Shown: positions 9,610-19,901 of the stretch, piece after piece
Layout of the letters: every line of letters begins with the position of its first letter
How positions within the stretch are numbered: position 1 is the stretch's first letter
Source of the DNA: an uncultured Paraglaciecola sp.
GTDB taxonomy: Bacteria > Pseudomonadota > Gammaproteobacteria > Enterobacterales > Alteromonadaceae
DNA: 42,304 nt
Assembly (NCBI RefSeq): GCF_913058035.1
Contig: NZ_CAJXPA010000015.1
Coordinates: forward strand, 1 to 42,304
Reading direction: 5' to 3'
Position numbers and translations under genes: made by a program
Notes under the pieces: generated by a model
The model's input: the letters and a program-made list of their open reading frames with translations, nothing else
Database searches by the model: none
What the model was told of the DNA's origin: nothing

Positions 9610-10432
9610 TTAAACGAATGAGAGAGGCGGAACAAAACTTGAATATTACCCATGTATATCAATTGTTTAACGTCCCCGTATCAAGCTATTACTACCCACC
9701 AGTCGATAATCAAAATGACGTTATTTATCGCCAACAACTAAAAACAATACACCATGATAACCTTAAGGTTTATGGTGGAAGGCGAATGAAAGTTATCCTC
9801 GCAGACGACGGAGTCGAGCTGGGTGTTTTCAAAATATCACGACTCATGAAAGAGGCGAATATCGTCGCTAAAACCCTTAAAAAAACTACACCATTATCCG
9901 TCAGGTAAGCAAAAGCCGGATATACCAAACCTATTAAAAAGGGTAATTTAATCTGTTGCACGCCAACACGCACTGGGTAGGTGGTATCACCTACGTTCGC
10001 AATCATCATGGCTGGAGTTATCTTGCCACACGACTTGACCTCGGTACTCGGGAGATAATTGGCTACGCGCTGTTACAAACGCCAGACGCGCGATTAGCTC
10101 GGAAAGCCTTGATAGAGGCGTTGAAAGCTCAACTAACAGATACGACTAGGTTAATGTTTCATTCAGACCAAGGCATTCAATATAATGCTAATCTGTTCAA
10201 AGAGACCCTATTATTGCATGGCATCACACAAAGAATGAGTCGACGAGGTAATTGTTTGGATAATGCGGTTCAAAAACGATTTTTTAGAAGTCTAAAGAGC
10301 GAATATTTAAACGCATTGTTATTTATTAATCATCAAGCGGTTGTGTCAGCCGTTGACGATTACATTCGATATTACAACAATAAAAGGGTCAACTCGGCCA
10401 TTGGAAACATAGCGCCAGCACTAAAAAAATAA
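9606..10432 (+). pseudogene. IS3-family transposase orfB, frameshifted and lacking a catalytic Asp
   Basis: Two readable pieces remain: 9606-9905 with the HTH_21-like region (YGGRRMKVILADDG) and 9956-10432 with the DDE integrase core. Between them the expected PSGKQKPDIPNLL motif is found in another frame near 9895-9935, so there are at least two frameshifts. In the core the second Asp (FHSDQG) and the Glu (SLKSEYLN) remain. The first Asp, normally in WVGDITY, is Gly here (WVGGITY near 9973), and NCWDNA has become NCLDNA. Transposase activity is therefore not expected. Confidence 0.85.
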
Positions 10433-10480
10433 ACTTTACTCAATGCGGCTTAAAGTTTCTACAAGATTACTTGACCATTA

Positions 10481-11470
10481 CAAGGGGTAGCTCCATAGGA
10501 TTTATCTCTATTAATAGTTTTATTCAAAGTGCTAGCGAAAAACGATTAGCAGCTAATGAAGAGCTCGAGTACATAAACAATGAATTACAGGTAATCATGG
10601 AAGAGTTGCAGTCAACTAATGAAAAGCTAGAGACCTCGAAAGAAGAGCTGGCAACTACCAACGCTGAGTTGCAAAACAAAGCTCTAGAGTCAACTAATCA
10701 CAATAATGACATGAATAACTTGGTCGTTGAAACCGGTATTGCTGCAATATATCGTGGGTATAAAGCTAAATATCCCACACTTTACACCCAGCCTAACTAA
10801 AATTATCAGCTTGATTAATGCGGACATTGACCGTCCTTTGATGTACTTTACATCAACTTTGAGTGTTTATTATCAACTGGCACAAAATAATTAGCTTATA
10901 TGACGTAGCCTCATACCTCAAAAGGTCGAAGTACAAACGATAGATGGCAGTTATCAGATGTTGCGAATGCTGCCTTATCATCACACTGAAAATCAGATTA
11001 AGGGTGCAGTGATCAACTTTATTCATATCACAGATCGCAAGCAGGCCGAGTTATCACTCAATAAAGCCAACGATGAATTACGATTGGCAACAGTGGTGCG
11101 TGATGCTAATGATGCCATTCTATTACAATATTTGGATGGAAATATTATGGTATGGAATGCCACGGCAAAAAAACGGTATGATTGGAGTGAATTAAAGGCA
11201 TTAACACTGAGCATTACCAAACTGGTTCCTGAAGATTTGCAAGCAATCGAGCTAAGCCGTATCAAGCAGTTGAGTCAAAAAGAAATTCTGGATACGTACC
11301 AGATAAAACGTCTGACTAAAAATGAGCCAGTTATTAACGTTTGGCTAATGGCTGCAGGGCTGATCAATCAGGCTAAAAAGGTGTACGCCATCGCAACGAC
11401 TGAACGACATAACAAGCCAAATCAATACAAGTTAATACAAAACAAGCACGGAAACTTAAGGTATGAATAG
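10481..11470 (+). pseudogene. C-terminal remnant of a CheB/CheR/PAS-type signalling protein
   Basis: The first piece encodes the long coiled coil typical of CheB-CheR-PAS fusion proteins (repeated NEEL/NEKLE units, then ELQNKA). It then runs into a PAS domain. Near 10770 the frame shifts: FTPSLTKIISLINADIDRP continues in another frame, which meets TAG and TGA at about 10892-10901. The last part (open from 10958) holds LRMLPYH, a PAC-like end, and a further degenerate PAS domain. The CheB and CheR catalytic domains are absent, the IS3 element standing where they should be. The stop codon at 11468-11470 overlaps the ATG of the hybrid kinase, so the two were one translationally coupled operon. 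Confidence 0.75.
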
Positions 11471-13574
11471 AAATTTAACTCAAACTGATAAGGAATTACG
11501 TGAACGTGCCGAAAGTTTACTTAGCGCCAGCTTAGAGGAAGAGCTTGTAACGAGTTCCTCTTTTGAGTCAAAACAACTGATGCATGAATTATTGGTGCAT
11601 CAGATCCAGTTAGAAATACAAAACGAAGAACTACGAAGCGCGCAGCAGCAATTTGATGTTTCGCAGGCCCGCTACTTTGATTTGTATGATTTGGCACCGA
11701 TCGGTTATTTAACTCTTGATGACCAACGGTTAATAAAGGAATGTAACTTGTTCGCTGCATCAATGATGGGCGTGAGTCGAAATAAACTGATCAAAGCGCC
11801 TATCAGTAAAATATTGTTGAAAGAAGACCTGAAAGCTTTCTATATAAACCTCAAAACATGTTTTGAATTGGACGCTCCACAGAATTTTGAGATGCGTTTA
11901 TTGGGAGCTGATGGCACTATCTTCTGGGGGCTGCTGCAAGTGGTGGCCATGAAGGCTAGCGAATTTTGGATAACTGTAACGGATATTTCAAGCAACAAAA
12001 AAGCAGAAGCAGAGTTACTAGAAAGTGAAAACAAATTTAGAAGTATTTTTGAGCAAGCAGCCATGGGAGTTGCTCGTTTAGGTCTGGATGGAGCCTGGTT
12101 GGAGGTTAACCAAAAATTATGCGCTATTTTGGGATATCCACAACAGTCACTTTTATCTAAATGTTGTCAAGAATTAACATACCCAGATGACTTACCGATG
12201 TTTCAAACCGCTGTTAATCAGATAATCAACAATGAGATCGGCAGTCACACAAGTAAAAAACGCTATTATAAAGGGTCGGGTGATATTGTTTGGGTCAGAG
12301 TAACAATAAGTCTGGTAAGAGATATCAATAACGAACCTGATTATTTTATTTCTATCATTGAAGATATCACCAACCAGAAAACTGAGGAAGCCAAACAACT
12401 TAGTCTGACTGAACAATTGCATCAGTCCCAAAAAATAGAAGCAATTGGTAATTTAGCCGGTGGTATTTCTCACGATTTCAATAACATGTTGGGTGTCATA
12501 CTTGGTCAGGCTGAATTAGTCATAAATAAGCTGGAGCCCAATAACCCTCTGATAAAGAATATAGAGGCGATTACAAAAGCTGCTGAGTACTCTGCCAAAC
12601 TTACACGGCAACTACTAACCTTTGCTCGAAAACAAACTATTGAACCTAAAGTGTTGAATCTAAATAAATCAGTGTCAGCCATGATGGATATGCTCAAACG
12701 ATTGATTGGCGCTAGTATTAAAGTGTCTTGGGAGCCGGCGGTGGATTTATGGCCTGTCAAAGTCGACCCAACTCAAATCGATCAGGTTCTGGCTAACTTG
12801 TGTATCAATGCTCGAGATGCAATTACTGGTACGGGGAGTATCTCAATTAGTGTAAAGAACTGTAGCCTAACTGAGAATTATAACAACACTGAAGCTTACG
12901 AAATTCCACCAGGGGATTATGTCATCCTTTCCGTATGCGACGATGGTTGTGGTATGAACGACGCAACAAAAACCCATATTTTTGAGCCGTTCTATACAAC
13001 CAAAGCTCCTGGGGCAGGCACTGGCCTAGGCTTGTCTTTTACGCTAGGTGCGGTCAAGATGAACGCTGGGTATATTAACGTTTTTAGTGAACCTAGACAT
13101 GGAACTACGTTTAATATTTATTTTAATAGAGTCAAAGCTGTCGAGGATACCAAACAGGAAATAACTGAAACGCGTCGTTATCAGGCTACGGAAAGAATAC
13201 TACTGGTTGAAGATGAACAGATGTTACTCGAAATAGAAACCGCTATGTTAGAAAATAGCGGCTACACAGTATTAGCGGCTAGTAGCGGTAAACTTGCTGA
13301 AGAGCTGTTTCGGGAAAATTTATGTGATATTGATTTATTGATGACCGATGTTATCATGCCGGAGATCAATGGCATGGATTTGGCTATTAAATTACAAACA
13401 ATTTGTCCTAATTTGAAAGTATTGTTTATGTCTGGCTACCCACAGGACGTATTGGGAAAAGAAGCCAATATCGATGGAGGTGCTAATTTTTTACAGAAAC
13501 CGTTTTCGATGCAGGCACTGAAAAATAAAGTGAGAGAAGTGTTAGATGTTGATGTAAACATACACTCAACCTGA
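11463..13574 (+). CDS. hybrid sensor histidine kinase (PAS-PAS-HisKA-HATPase-REC)
   Basis: Predicted 703-residue soluble sensor kinase without membrane segments. A short coiled coil (about 40-65) is followed by PAS 1 (about 68-178, ending VTDIS) and PAS 2 (about 187-305, ending IIEDIT). The phosphoacceptor is His337 in GGISHDFNNML. The ATP-binding domain has the N box around Asn449, G1 DDGCGM at 493-498, F box FEPFYTTK at 507-514, and G2 GTGLGL at 519-524. A C-terminal receiver has Asp584, phosphoacceptor Asp629 in LMTDVIMP, Ser657 and Lys679. All catalytic residues are intact. It overlaps by 8 bases the end of a CheB/CheR/PAS pseudogene, its probable former partner, so its promoter and input may now be altered. 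No output regulator gene is adjacent. Confidence 0.92.
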   Translation: MNRNLTQTDKELRERAESLLSASLEEELVTSSSFESKQLMHELLVHQIQLEIQNEELRSAQQQFDVSQARYFDLYDLAPIGYLTLDDQRLIKECNLFAASMMGVSRNKLIKAPISKILLKEDLKAFYINLKTCFELDAPQNFEMRLLGADGTIFWGLLQVVAMKASEFWITVTDISSNKKAEAELLESENKFRSIFEQAAMGVARLGLDGAWLEVNQKLCAILGYPQQSLLSKCCQELTYPDDLPMFQTAVNQIINNEIGSHTSKKRYYKGSGDIVWVRVTISLVRDINNEPDYFISIIEDITNQKTEEAKQLSLTEQLHQSQKIEAIGNLAGGISHDFNNMLGVILGQAELVINKLEPNNPLIKNIEAITKAAEYSAKLTRQLLTFARKQTIEPKVLNLNKSVSAMMDMLKRLIGASIKVSWEPAVDLWPVKVDPTQIDQVLANLCINARDAITGTGSISISVKNCSLTENYNNTEAYEIPPGDYVILSVCDDGCGMNDATKTHIFEPFYTTKAPGAGTGLGLSFTLGAVKMNAGYINVFSEPRHGTTFNIYFNRVKAVEDTKQEITETRRYQATERILLVEDEQMLLEIETAMLENSGYTVLAASSGKLAEELFRENLCDIDLLMTDVIMPEINGMDLAIKLQTICPNLKVLFMSGYPQDVLGKEANIDGGANFLQKPFSMQALKNKVREVLDVDVNIHST

Positions 13575-13976
13575 TTTTTTTGTCGCAGGTTTGTGCTGTA
13601 TTTGACCTCTTAATTTATGTCTCTGTAAGGTTATGTTATGCCAAAATTAACTCGTACTTAAAGGCCAAAAAAACAGGTAAGTATTGATTAAAAATTTAGA
13701 CATTAATGAATATAAGTATGTTAATCGATTGCATGAGTTATAGCACTCTAGACCATTGCCACTGAACCTCGCTAATCTGGAGAGGAACTGAAGATCTAAA
13801 CACCTATTTCAATAGACTTGGTATCAAAAATATTTATTTGTTTCAATGTCTCGCTAAATATTTACCCATCACGTTAATATTGTATTAGGCGCTAGAAACC
13901 AAAAAACCAGCAAAAGAGCTGGTTTTTTTGATGGTATTAAAGAAGATTAATTGGCGCAATACTTATTGCCAAGGTA
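13575..13976. other. intergenic region between kinase and putA (convergent)
   Basis: No gene is recognisable. The only clear element is the terminator listed at 13901-13928. Confidence 0.6.
13901..13928 (-). terminator. terminator of putA
   Basis: CCAGC/GCTGG stem with loop AAAAGA, enlarged by flanking A-run and T-run pairing, lies about 50 bases after the putA stop codon. The symmetrical A/T tracts would also stop plus-strand transcripts from the kinase gene. Confidence 0.88.
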
Positions 13977-16900
13977 TTACTCGTCTTCTTCTTCTTCTAC
14001 CAGAGTCATAAGTGATGTATTACCGCCAGATGCAGTAGTGTCTATACTAACCGTTTTTTCTGTCAGTAGACGCTGGATCAAATGGTCATAATATTCAGCA
14101 GTAATTACCGGTAGTATGGCTCCGGTTCGTTTGGCAAGCATTTGCACCATATCGCTAGAGCGACCACTCTCACTGTCTATTACCACACCCGCTAGGGCAT
14201 CTTCGGCTAATAACGCTTCTAGGTGATGTAGTTTAGCAACTTGGAATACACCTTCAGGTGCGCCAGTGGCGATAAACTGTTCACGAAACTCTATCGCTTC
14301 TGCGTAAAACAACTCAGAAACTACTGATATAACAACGTTACCTGTAGCTAGAGCCGTTACAATAGACAATATCCAGTACTCGAATGTCACATCTTTATCA
14401 GCGAAACACACCAAAACACCCCTAGGTTCCAAATATAACACATTGGACTCACCCGTTGGACCTGGCAAAATCTTAGGTTTTTTCAGACGTCTTTCAATAC
14501 TGATCAACTGCGAACGTGCCGCTGCTAAAGTAGAGTTTAAATCATCAGCCAGCTCTTCAACTATATCCACTTTGGCAATAGTTGCGAGTAACTGACGAAC
14601 CGAAGATAAGCGATTATTTAAATCCGTTAAGCGCCACTCGTGCTCAGTCGCACAAGCAATTTTCATAAACTGTGTTGCCTGTTGTATCGCTTGATTATTA
14701 CTTTCCAGAGCTTTATCTGTGCTAGGCAATAAATCACTAACCGCCCGTGGCGTTGATTTTTCAAGCATCAAACGTGTTAAATAATTGGGTCCACCTGCTT
14801 TAGGACCGGTTCCGGAAAGTCCGCGACCTCCAAAAGGCTGAACACCGACTACGGCACCTATCATATTTCGGTTTACATACACGTTTCCGGCACGAGATAA
14901 TTTAACTAACTCCATGGCTCTTGCATCAATTCGAGTATGAATACCCATAGTCAAACCAAAACCTGTAGCATTAATCTGTTGTACTGTTTTTTCAAGATCA
15001 TCTGCTTTAAATCGAACAATATGAACACAAGGTCCAAATACTTCACGTTTTAATACTGAAATATCTGCAATTTGATAAAGTTTAGGAGCAAAAAATGTAC
15101 CGTTATTAGCTGGTACTTTGCACTCATGCAACAATATTCCATTATTTTGCATATCATCAGCATGGGCTTGCAAATTAGCCAAGGCTTTTTGGTCAATAAC
15201 AGGGCCAATATCAGTGGACAAAAAGGCAGGATCTCCAACACTGAGCTCGTTGAGGGCTCCAATCAGCATCTCGGTTACGCTATCTGCTATTTCTTCTTGT
15301 AAAAATAATACTCGAAGTGCTGAACAGCGTTGCCCGGCACTTTGGAAACCAGAACCAATAACATCATCAACTACTTGTTCAGGCAAGGCAGTCGAGTCAA
15401 CAATCATACAGTTTTGGCCACCTGTTTCAGCAATCAAGGGAACTTGTTCACCACCTCGTTGTGCTAAGGCGTTAGCAATGACGTTACCAGTAACAGTAGA
15501 ACCAGTGAACATAACTGCTTTAATGCGTTCATCGGGTAGCAAAACTTCACCCACATCAGGTCCAGCAGCAATAACAGACTGCACGACACCAACAGGTAAA
15601 CCTACATACTCCATCAATTGCAAAGCGCGCAAAGCAATTAGACTGGTTTGCTCTGCAGGTTTGGCTATGACCGTATTCCCGGTGACAATCGCAGCCGCTA
15701 CTTGCCCTAAGAATATGGCTAAAGGAAAATTCCACGGGCTGATACACAGGACCACACCACGAGGTGCTAATCTGTTATCTTTTGATAGTTCTTCGGCTCT
15801 GGCGGCATAGTAACGACAAAAATCGACTGCTTCACGAACTTCGTCTACTCCGTCAGATGTCACTTTTCCTGCTTCTTTAATACACAGGGCAATAAGTTCA
15901 TCCGTATGGCGCTCAAGAATATCTGCTGTTCTTCGCAACAAATTTGCTCGTTCAGTCATAGGTGTTTGTGACCAGCTGGCAAAAGCATTATGTGCAGTTG
16001 TTAACTTTTCTGCCATCTGTTGTTGTGTATCGAATTTATGAAAGCCGATAATTTCATCAACATTGGCAGGGTTACGCACCGCATGACAACCTTCGGGTAC
16101 TTGATCTTCAGTCAATAAATGTTCTTCAAACCAACTATCTATCGCCGCTTTTAGCGGTGTTATGTGATTGATGTCGGTAATATCAAGACCTCTGGAGTTG
16201 TCTCTTTCTGCGCCATACAAACTAATTGGCTTCTGGATCTGATCATTATATTTATGTTTCAAGCGCTGTGTTTTTTCGACGGGATCTTCAAGTAAAGATT
16301 CGACAGGCCTAGACTCATCAACAATAGCATTGACAAAAGATGAATTTGCCCCGTTTTCAAGTAAGCGCCTAACTAAATATGCTAATAATTCTTCATGTTC
16401 CCCAACAGGCGCGTAAATACGGCATTGGATATTTTCTAATGTAACAATTTGTTCATACAAACTATCGCCCATACCATGCAGGCATTGAAACTCAAAACCA
16501 TCTTTGTCATCACCAGCTAACTCTACAATGACTGCCGCGGTGTAGGCATTATGAGTCGCAAACTGAGGATAAATAGTATCACGATAGTCAAGTAAACGGT
16601 TCGCACAAGCATGATACGATACATCGGTAGATGATTTACGAGTAAAAACAGTGAAGTGCTCAAGGCCATCTTTTTGAGCATTTTTTATTTCAGTATCCCA
16701 ATATGCGCCTTTGACTAGTCGCACCATTAGTTTGCGGCCAACAGTTTCAGTTAACTCGCGTAACCAATCGATCACGTACATTGCACGTTTTTGATAAGCT
16801 TGCACGGCCATACCAAATCCGTCCCAGCCATCTAAATCGGGATCACTAAATACTTGTTCAATAATATCTAATGATATATCCAGACGCTCTGATTCTTCAG

Positions 16901-17768
16901 CATCAACTGTCAGCCCTATGTCATATTGTCTGGCAAGCAAACATAACTGTTTGAGTTTGGGAGGGATCTCTGCCATGACCCTTTCTCTATGGGTAAATTC
17001 ATATCGCGGGTGAATGGCTGATAATTTAACTGATATCCCAGGACTTTTTCTCGGGCCTCTCCCTTTCGCTGCTTCGCCTATTACTTTTATAGCTTGCGCG
17101 TAAGCAGTAAAATAGTCGTCTGCATCTTTTTGAGTTCTGGCCCCTTCACCAAGCATGTCGTAAGAATAAACATAACCTTTGCGCTCTTTTTCTTCTGCTC
17201 GTTGCACCGCATCTTCGATGGTTTCACCCATTACAAACTGCTGACCCATAACCTTCATGGCGATGTTCATTGCTTTACGAATAACAGGCTCGCCAACCTT
17301 ACCCAACGTTTTTTTCAGGATCCCAAATTTATTTTTTTGATTAGCATAATTGACTAGGCCGCCTGTGAGCAACAAGCCCCATGACGAAGCGTTAACAAAT
17401 AATGAATCGCTGTTACCAAGATGCGAGCTCCATTGGCCTTTTGATAATTTGTCGCTAATTAACTTGTCTTGAGTACGCTTGTCAGGAACTCGTAACAAGG
17501 CTTCTGCTAGACACATCAAAACTACACCTTCAGCTGAAGATAATGAGTATTCGTTAAGCAATGCCTCAACCACACCGTTGCCTTCTTGATCATTACGGAT
17601 CTGCAACACCATTTTACGTGCTCTGTCCCAAGCACGGCTGCGGGCACGCATATTAACTTCTGCATCTGGCAGAATATGTTCAACAGCAGCATCTTCGTCA
17701 ATTCGATAAAAATCGCGGATTTTTTGACGGACGGCTGATTCGGTGACTAGATTACCGTTAAACAACAT
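13977..17768 (-). CDS. putA: bifunctional proline dehydrogenase / L-glutamate gamma-semialdehyde dehydrogenase
   Basis: Predicted 1263-residue enzyme converting proline to glutamate in two steps: FAD-linked oxidation feeding electrons to quinone, then NAD-linked oxidation of the semialdehyde. The proline dehydrogenase barrel covers about residues 180-485 and ends in RRLLENGANSSFVN, which contacts FAD and proline. The aldehyde dehydrogenase domain begins near 560, with SPWNFP at 677-682, Glu781 in AETGG and nucleophile Cys815 in GQRCSA. A C-terminal domain of about 200 residues ends in an acidic tail. There is no N-terminal ribbon-helix-helix, so unlike the E. coli protein it cannot repress its own gene. 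The ATG at 17768 is chosen over TTG at 17780 because GGAG lies six bases before it, and the TTG overlaps that site. Confidence 0.95.
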   Translation of the reverse strand: MLFNGNLVTESAVRQKIRDFYRIDEDAAVEHILPDAEVNMRARSRAWDRARKMVLQIRNDQEGNGVVEALLNEYSLSSAEGVVLMCLAEALLRVPDKRTQDKLISDKLSKGQWSSHLGNSDSLFVNASSWGLLLTGGLVNYANQKNKFGILKKTLGKVGEPVIRKAMNIAMKVMGQQFVMGETIEDAVQRAEEKERKGYVYSYDMLGEGARTQKDADDYFTAYAQAIKVIGEAAKGRGPRKSPGISVKLSAIHPRYEFTHRERVMAEIPPKLKQLCLLARQYDIGLTVDAEESERLDISLDIIEQVFSDPDLDGWDGFGMAVQAYQKRAMYVIDWLRELTETVGRKLMVRLVKGAYWDTEIKNAQKDGLEHFTVFTRKSSTDVSYHACANRLLDYRDTIYPQFATHNAYTAAVIVELAGDDKDGFEFQCLHGMGDSLYEQIVTLENIQCRIYAPVGEHEELLAYLVRRLLENGANSSFVNAIVDESRPVESLLEDPVEKTQRLKHKYNDQIQKPISLYGAERDNSRGLDITDINHITPLKAAIDSWFEEHLLTEDQVPEGCHAVRNPANVDEIIGFHKFDTQQQMAEKLTTAHNAFASWSQTPMTERANLLRRTADILERHTDELIALCIKEAGKVTSDGVDEVREAVDFCRYYAARAEELSKDNRLAPRGVVLCISPWNFPLAIFLGQVAAAIVTGNTVIAKPAEQTSLIALRALQLMEYVGLPVGVVQSVIAAGPDVGEVLLPDERIKAVMFTGSTVTGNVIANALAQRGGEQVPLIAETGGQNCMIVDSTALPEQVVDDVIGSGFQSAGQRCSALRVLFLQEEIADSVTEMLIGALNELSVGDPAFLSTDIGPVIDQKALANLQAHADDMQNNGILLHECKVPANNGTFFAPKLYQIADISVLKREVFGPCVHIVRFKADDLEKTVQQINATGFGLTMGIHTRIDARAMELVKLSRAGNVYVNRNMIGAVVGVQPFGGRGLSGTGPKAGGPNYLTRLMLEKSTPRAVSDLLPSTDKALESNNQAIQQATQFMKIACATEHEWRLTDLNNRLSSVRQLLATIAKVDIVEELADDLNSTLAAARSQLISIERRLKKPKILPGPTGESNVLYLEPRGVLVCFADKDVTFEYWILSIVTALATGNVVISVVSELFYAEAIEFREQFIATGAPEGVFQVAKLHHLEALLAEDALAGVVIDSESGRSSDMVQMLAKRTGAILPVITAEYYDHLIQRLLTEKTVSIDTTASGGNTSLMTLVEEEEDE

Positions 17769-19135
17769 AAACGACTCCAAATTAGTTGTAAGTGTAACTC
17801 AAAAATGCGCTTTTTTATAAGCCCAATCAATTCGGCGTGGAGTATGCCATGGAGTGCGCAGATAGCAACCAAAGTAGACATTATTGTTCAATGTAATATA
17901 TACATAAATAAGCTGCTGGATTGTGTTCTTTCCAGACAGAACTTTTTTACATTTAATGTGCAAGTGGTTTGATGTAAAAATTGGCTTAATCAACTTTTTG
18001 TTTCTAGCATTTTGCGGATGTTTTAAACATCCATTTTTACACAAGTGCGTAGCCTAAAAAAAGTGTCATATGGTTAACTTACTAATGGTTTTCAAACGAG
18101 TTCTTACACAAATCGTCTCAAAACAGCCATTTAATAGGTCTGAAAATGACATTGCTGTTCGTTAAGTGTACGATAGTTGTACATTTAATGTACATTAAAT
18201 GTACATTAAATGTACATTATTTGTATATTTTCGAACTTCTTCTATTTTGTTTATACCACCCAAAAGGAAATTTTTATTATCTACTACCTTTTGTCACCTA
18301 TTGCTAACCTTTGTAACATTTTGCGCAGTGCTGTTAATGCTCGTGTATCGGTTATGATATGTATGTCTAATACTCCATCTAACATAACATACGATTAAAC
18401 CTATAATTAGCAACGCTAATAGTTTGGCCGCAGTGACGAAGGCGAACGTTAATATTAAACTAAGATGTTTGCCACTGGGGTTTGATGCATGTGCCAAATA
18501 AAATAGCAAAAAATTATTATTATGATCGCCACATAAACACTCACAACACCCTTCAAATTAACGCTCAAACCTTTATTTATACTTGCTTAAAAATCTACAA
18601 TTTTATTGATCGAATCTAGTTTAACGTTATATAAAATATGTCATTAATGAAACGCAGCAATGTAATCAAGGTTGTAAATCATTACGATTTTTCAAACTAT
18701 AAATTGATAAAGTTGGCCAATAAACATACTTACTTCCGACAACATACTAAATGGATGCTACGCAACATTTGACAAACAGATTGAAACACTAATATTACGT
18801 CTAGATGCGAGGTCACAGATGCCGTTCAAATTGATTTGTTTGTGTTGAAGTATCAAAAAAACCAAGAAAAGTTTTAGCGTATCCTCAAGGTTAAACTGTG
18901 TATGAAGAGAAGTGCACCTAGCCTTTGTATTATTTTTGGTTCAAATCTCCAAAGCGGACAGAGCTATCAGGTAACAAATAATCAGCGCTTAAAATATCTA
19001 CGGTTTAGGTGTTATTTTGATAAAATAATCATAAAATTCAATGGATTAAATCTAATTAGTCAAATATGTTGCATAGCTTGATGACAATTATTTAGTCATT
19101 ATTCCGGATAAATCAAAAAAAACATCAATTCTCAG
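17769..19135. other. 1.4-kb gene-free region between putA and grpE
   Basis: No gene is convincing. It holds the phased TGTACA-type array at 18167-18232. Short frames at 17799-18044 (-), 18294-18509 (-, one hydrophobic segment, TTG start, no ribosome binding site) and 18638-18772 (+, 44 codons) lack supporting signals. The region is divergent between two transcription units, so it should include the putA promoter, but I cannot place a convincing -35/-10 pair. Confidence 0.6.
18167..18232. repeat. six 11-bp direct repeats with TGTACA-like half-sites
   Basis: Six consecutive 11-bp units start at 18167, 18178, 18189, 18200, 18211 and 18222. The first six bases are TGTACG, TGTACA four times, then TGTATA; the remaining five are A/T-rich (for example TTAAA). 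TGTACA is itself a palindrome. The 11-bp step places successive sites on nearly the same face of the helix. The array lies about 400 bp upstream of putA and 900 bp upstream of grpE. An operator array is possible; simple slippage of an AT-rich repeat is the alternative. Confidence 0.85.
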
Positions 19136-19137
19136 CC

Positions 19138-19166
19138 CTTGAAGCTTATAAATATAACCCCATTAT
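19138..19166 (+). promoter_or_regulatory. sigma-32 (heat-shock) promoter of grpE
   Basis: CTTGAA at 19138-19143, 14 bases, then CCCCATTAT at 19158-19166 is an excellent match to the RpoH consensus. The predicted transcript start is near 19173, about 50 bases before the grpE ATG. The leader contains two tandem copies of TAAAAATTTGC (19177-19198). Confidence 0.9.
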
Positions 19167-19224
19167 CAGTGGCAGTTAAAAATTTGCTAAAAATTTGCCT
19201 AATAAAGAGTATACGGAGCTGAGC

Positions 19225-19830
19225 ATGACAAATGAACAACCCCCCCAGCACGATGAAGAAGTAGAAGCTGGAATAGACGCCGAACAACAAAACGAAGAGC
19301 AAGATGTTATTGAACTAACTGAAGACCAACAACGCATTGTTGAATTAGAAGTTGCCGTCATTGCAGCTGAAACTAAGTTGGTTGAGCAAAAAGATTCAGT
19401 GATGCGCGCCATTGCAGACGCAGATAATGCCCGTAAACGTGCTCAAGGCGAAATTGACAAAGCCCGTAAATTTGCTTTAGAAAAGTTCGCTGGTGAGTTA
19501 TTGCCTGTCGCTGATAATTTAGAACGTGCATTACAAGTGGCTAATCCAGAAGACGAAGCCATTAAACCTATTTTTGATGGTGTTGAAATGACGCTTAAGT
19601 CTTTTTTTAGCACGATTGAAAAATTTGGTATGACAGTGATCGACCCTCAAGGTCAGCCTTTCAACCCGGAGAAGCATCAAGCAATGTCGATGCAAGAAAA
19701 CGCAGAGCTGCCAGCTAATACAGTCATGGCCGTGATGCAAAAAGGATATGAGATAAATGGTCGTTTGTTACGCCCAGCCATGGTGTTGGTAACAAGAGCA
19801 CCGGAAAGCGCAGTAGATACTCAAGCCTAG
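19225..19830 (+). CDS. grpE: nucleotide exchange factor GrpE
   Basis: Predicted 201-residue cochaperone dimer that releases ADP from DnaK. An acidic, probably disordered N-terminus (to about 45) precedes the long coiled coil (about 45-95, with [20 protein letters not shown]) and the C-terminal beta domain, with the conserved NPEKHQAMS and [18 protein letters not shown]. The length is close to the 197 residues of E. coli. The ATG at 19225 has GGAG six bases upstream; a TTG at 19195 in the same frame lies in the leader and is less likely. It is the first gene of a heat-shock group with dnaK 139 bases downstream, which also has its own promoter. Confidence 0.95.
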   Translation: MTNEQPPQHDEEVEAGIDAEQQNEEQDVIELTEDQQRIVELEVAVIAAETKLVEQKDSVMRAIADADNARKRAQGEIDKARKFALEKFAGELLPVADNLERALQVANPEDEAIKPIFDGVEMTLKSFFSTIEKFGMTVIDPQGQPFNPEKHQAMSMQENAELPANTVMAVMQKGYEINGRLLRPAMVLVTRAPESAVDTQA

Positions 19831-19901
19831 TTACTCCTCATTTTGAAGTGACGAATAGGCAAAAATAATTGCAGTTTTGTGAAGGTTTTTTTAACCATGA
19901 T

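Larger units (their letters stand above)
9244..10480 (+). mobile_element. degenerate IS3-family insertion sequence
   Basis: It contains orfA and orfB remnants in the usual IS3 arrangement. The right end is placed where orfB is followed by ATTACTTGACCATTACA (10464-10480), typical of the terminal repeat of this group. A poorly matching partner, TGTAGGACTTGGTAGC, begins at 9244. Both ends are approximate. The element is dead: nonsense codon in orfA, at least two frameshifts in orfB, and loss of a catalytic aspartate. Immediately to its right begins the truncated CheR/PAS pseudogene. Confidence 0.75.

Noticed and set aside
15118..15810. 230-codon plus-strand open frame
   Set aside because: It lies wholly antisense to the aldehyde dehydrogenase domain of putA and is a by-product of that gene's codon use.
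17799..18044. 81-codon minus-strand frame just upstream of putA
   Set aside because: No ribosome binding site, composition typical of random AT-rich DNA, no recognisable motif.
18294..18509. 71-codon minus-strand frame with one hydrophobic segment upstream of putA
   Set aside because: TTG start, no ribosome binding site, no recognisable family; kept only as a note in the gap description.
18940..18965. GGTTCAAATCTCC resembles a tRNA T-arm
   Set aside because: The flanking bases do not form a 5-bp T-stem with a 7-base loop, and no anticodon or acceptor stem can be built around it.
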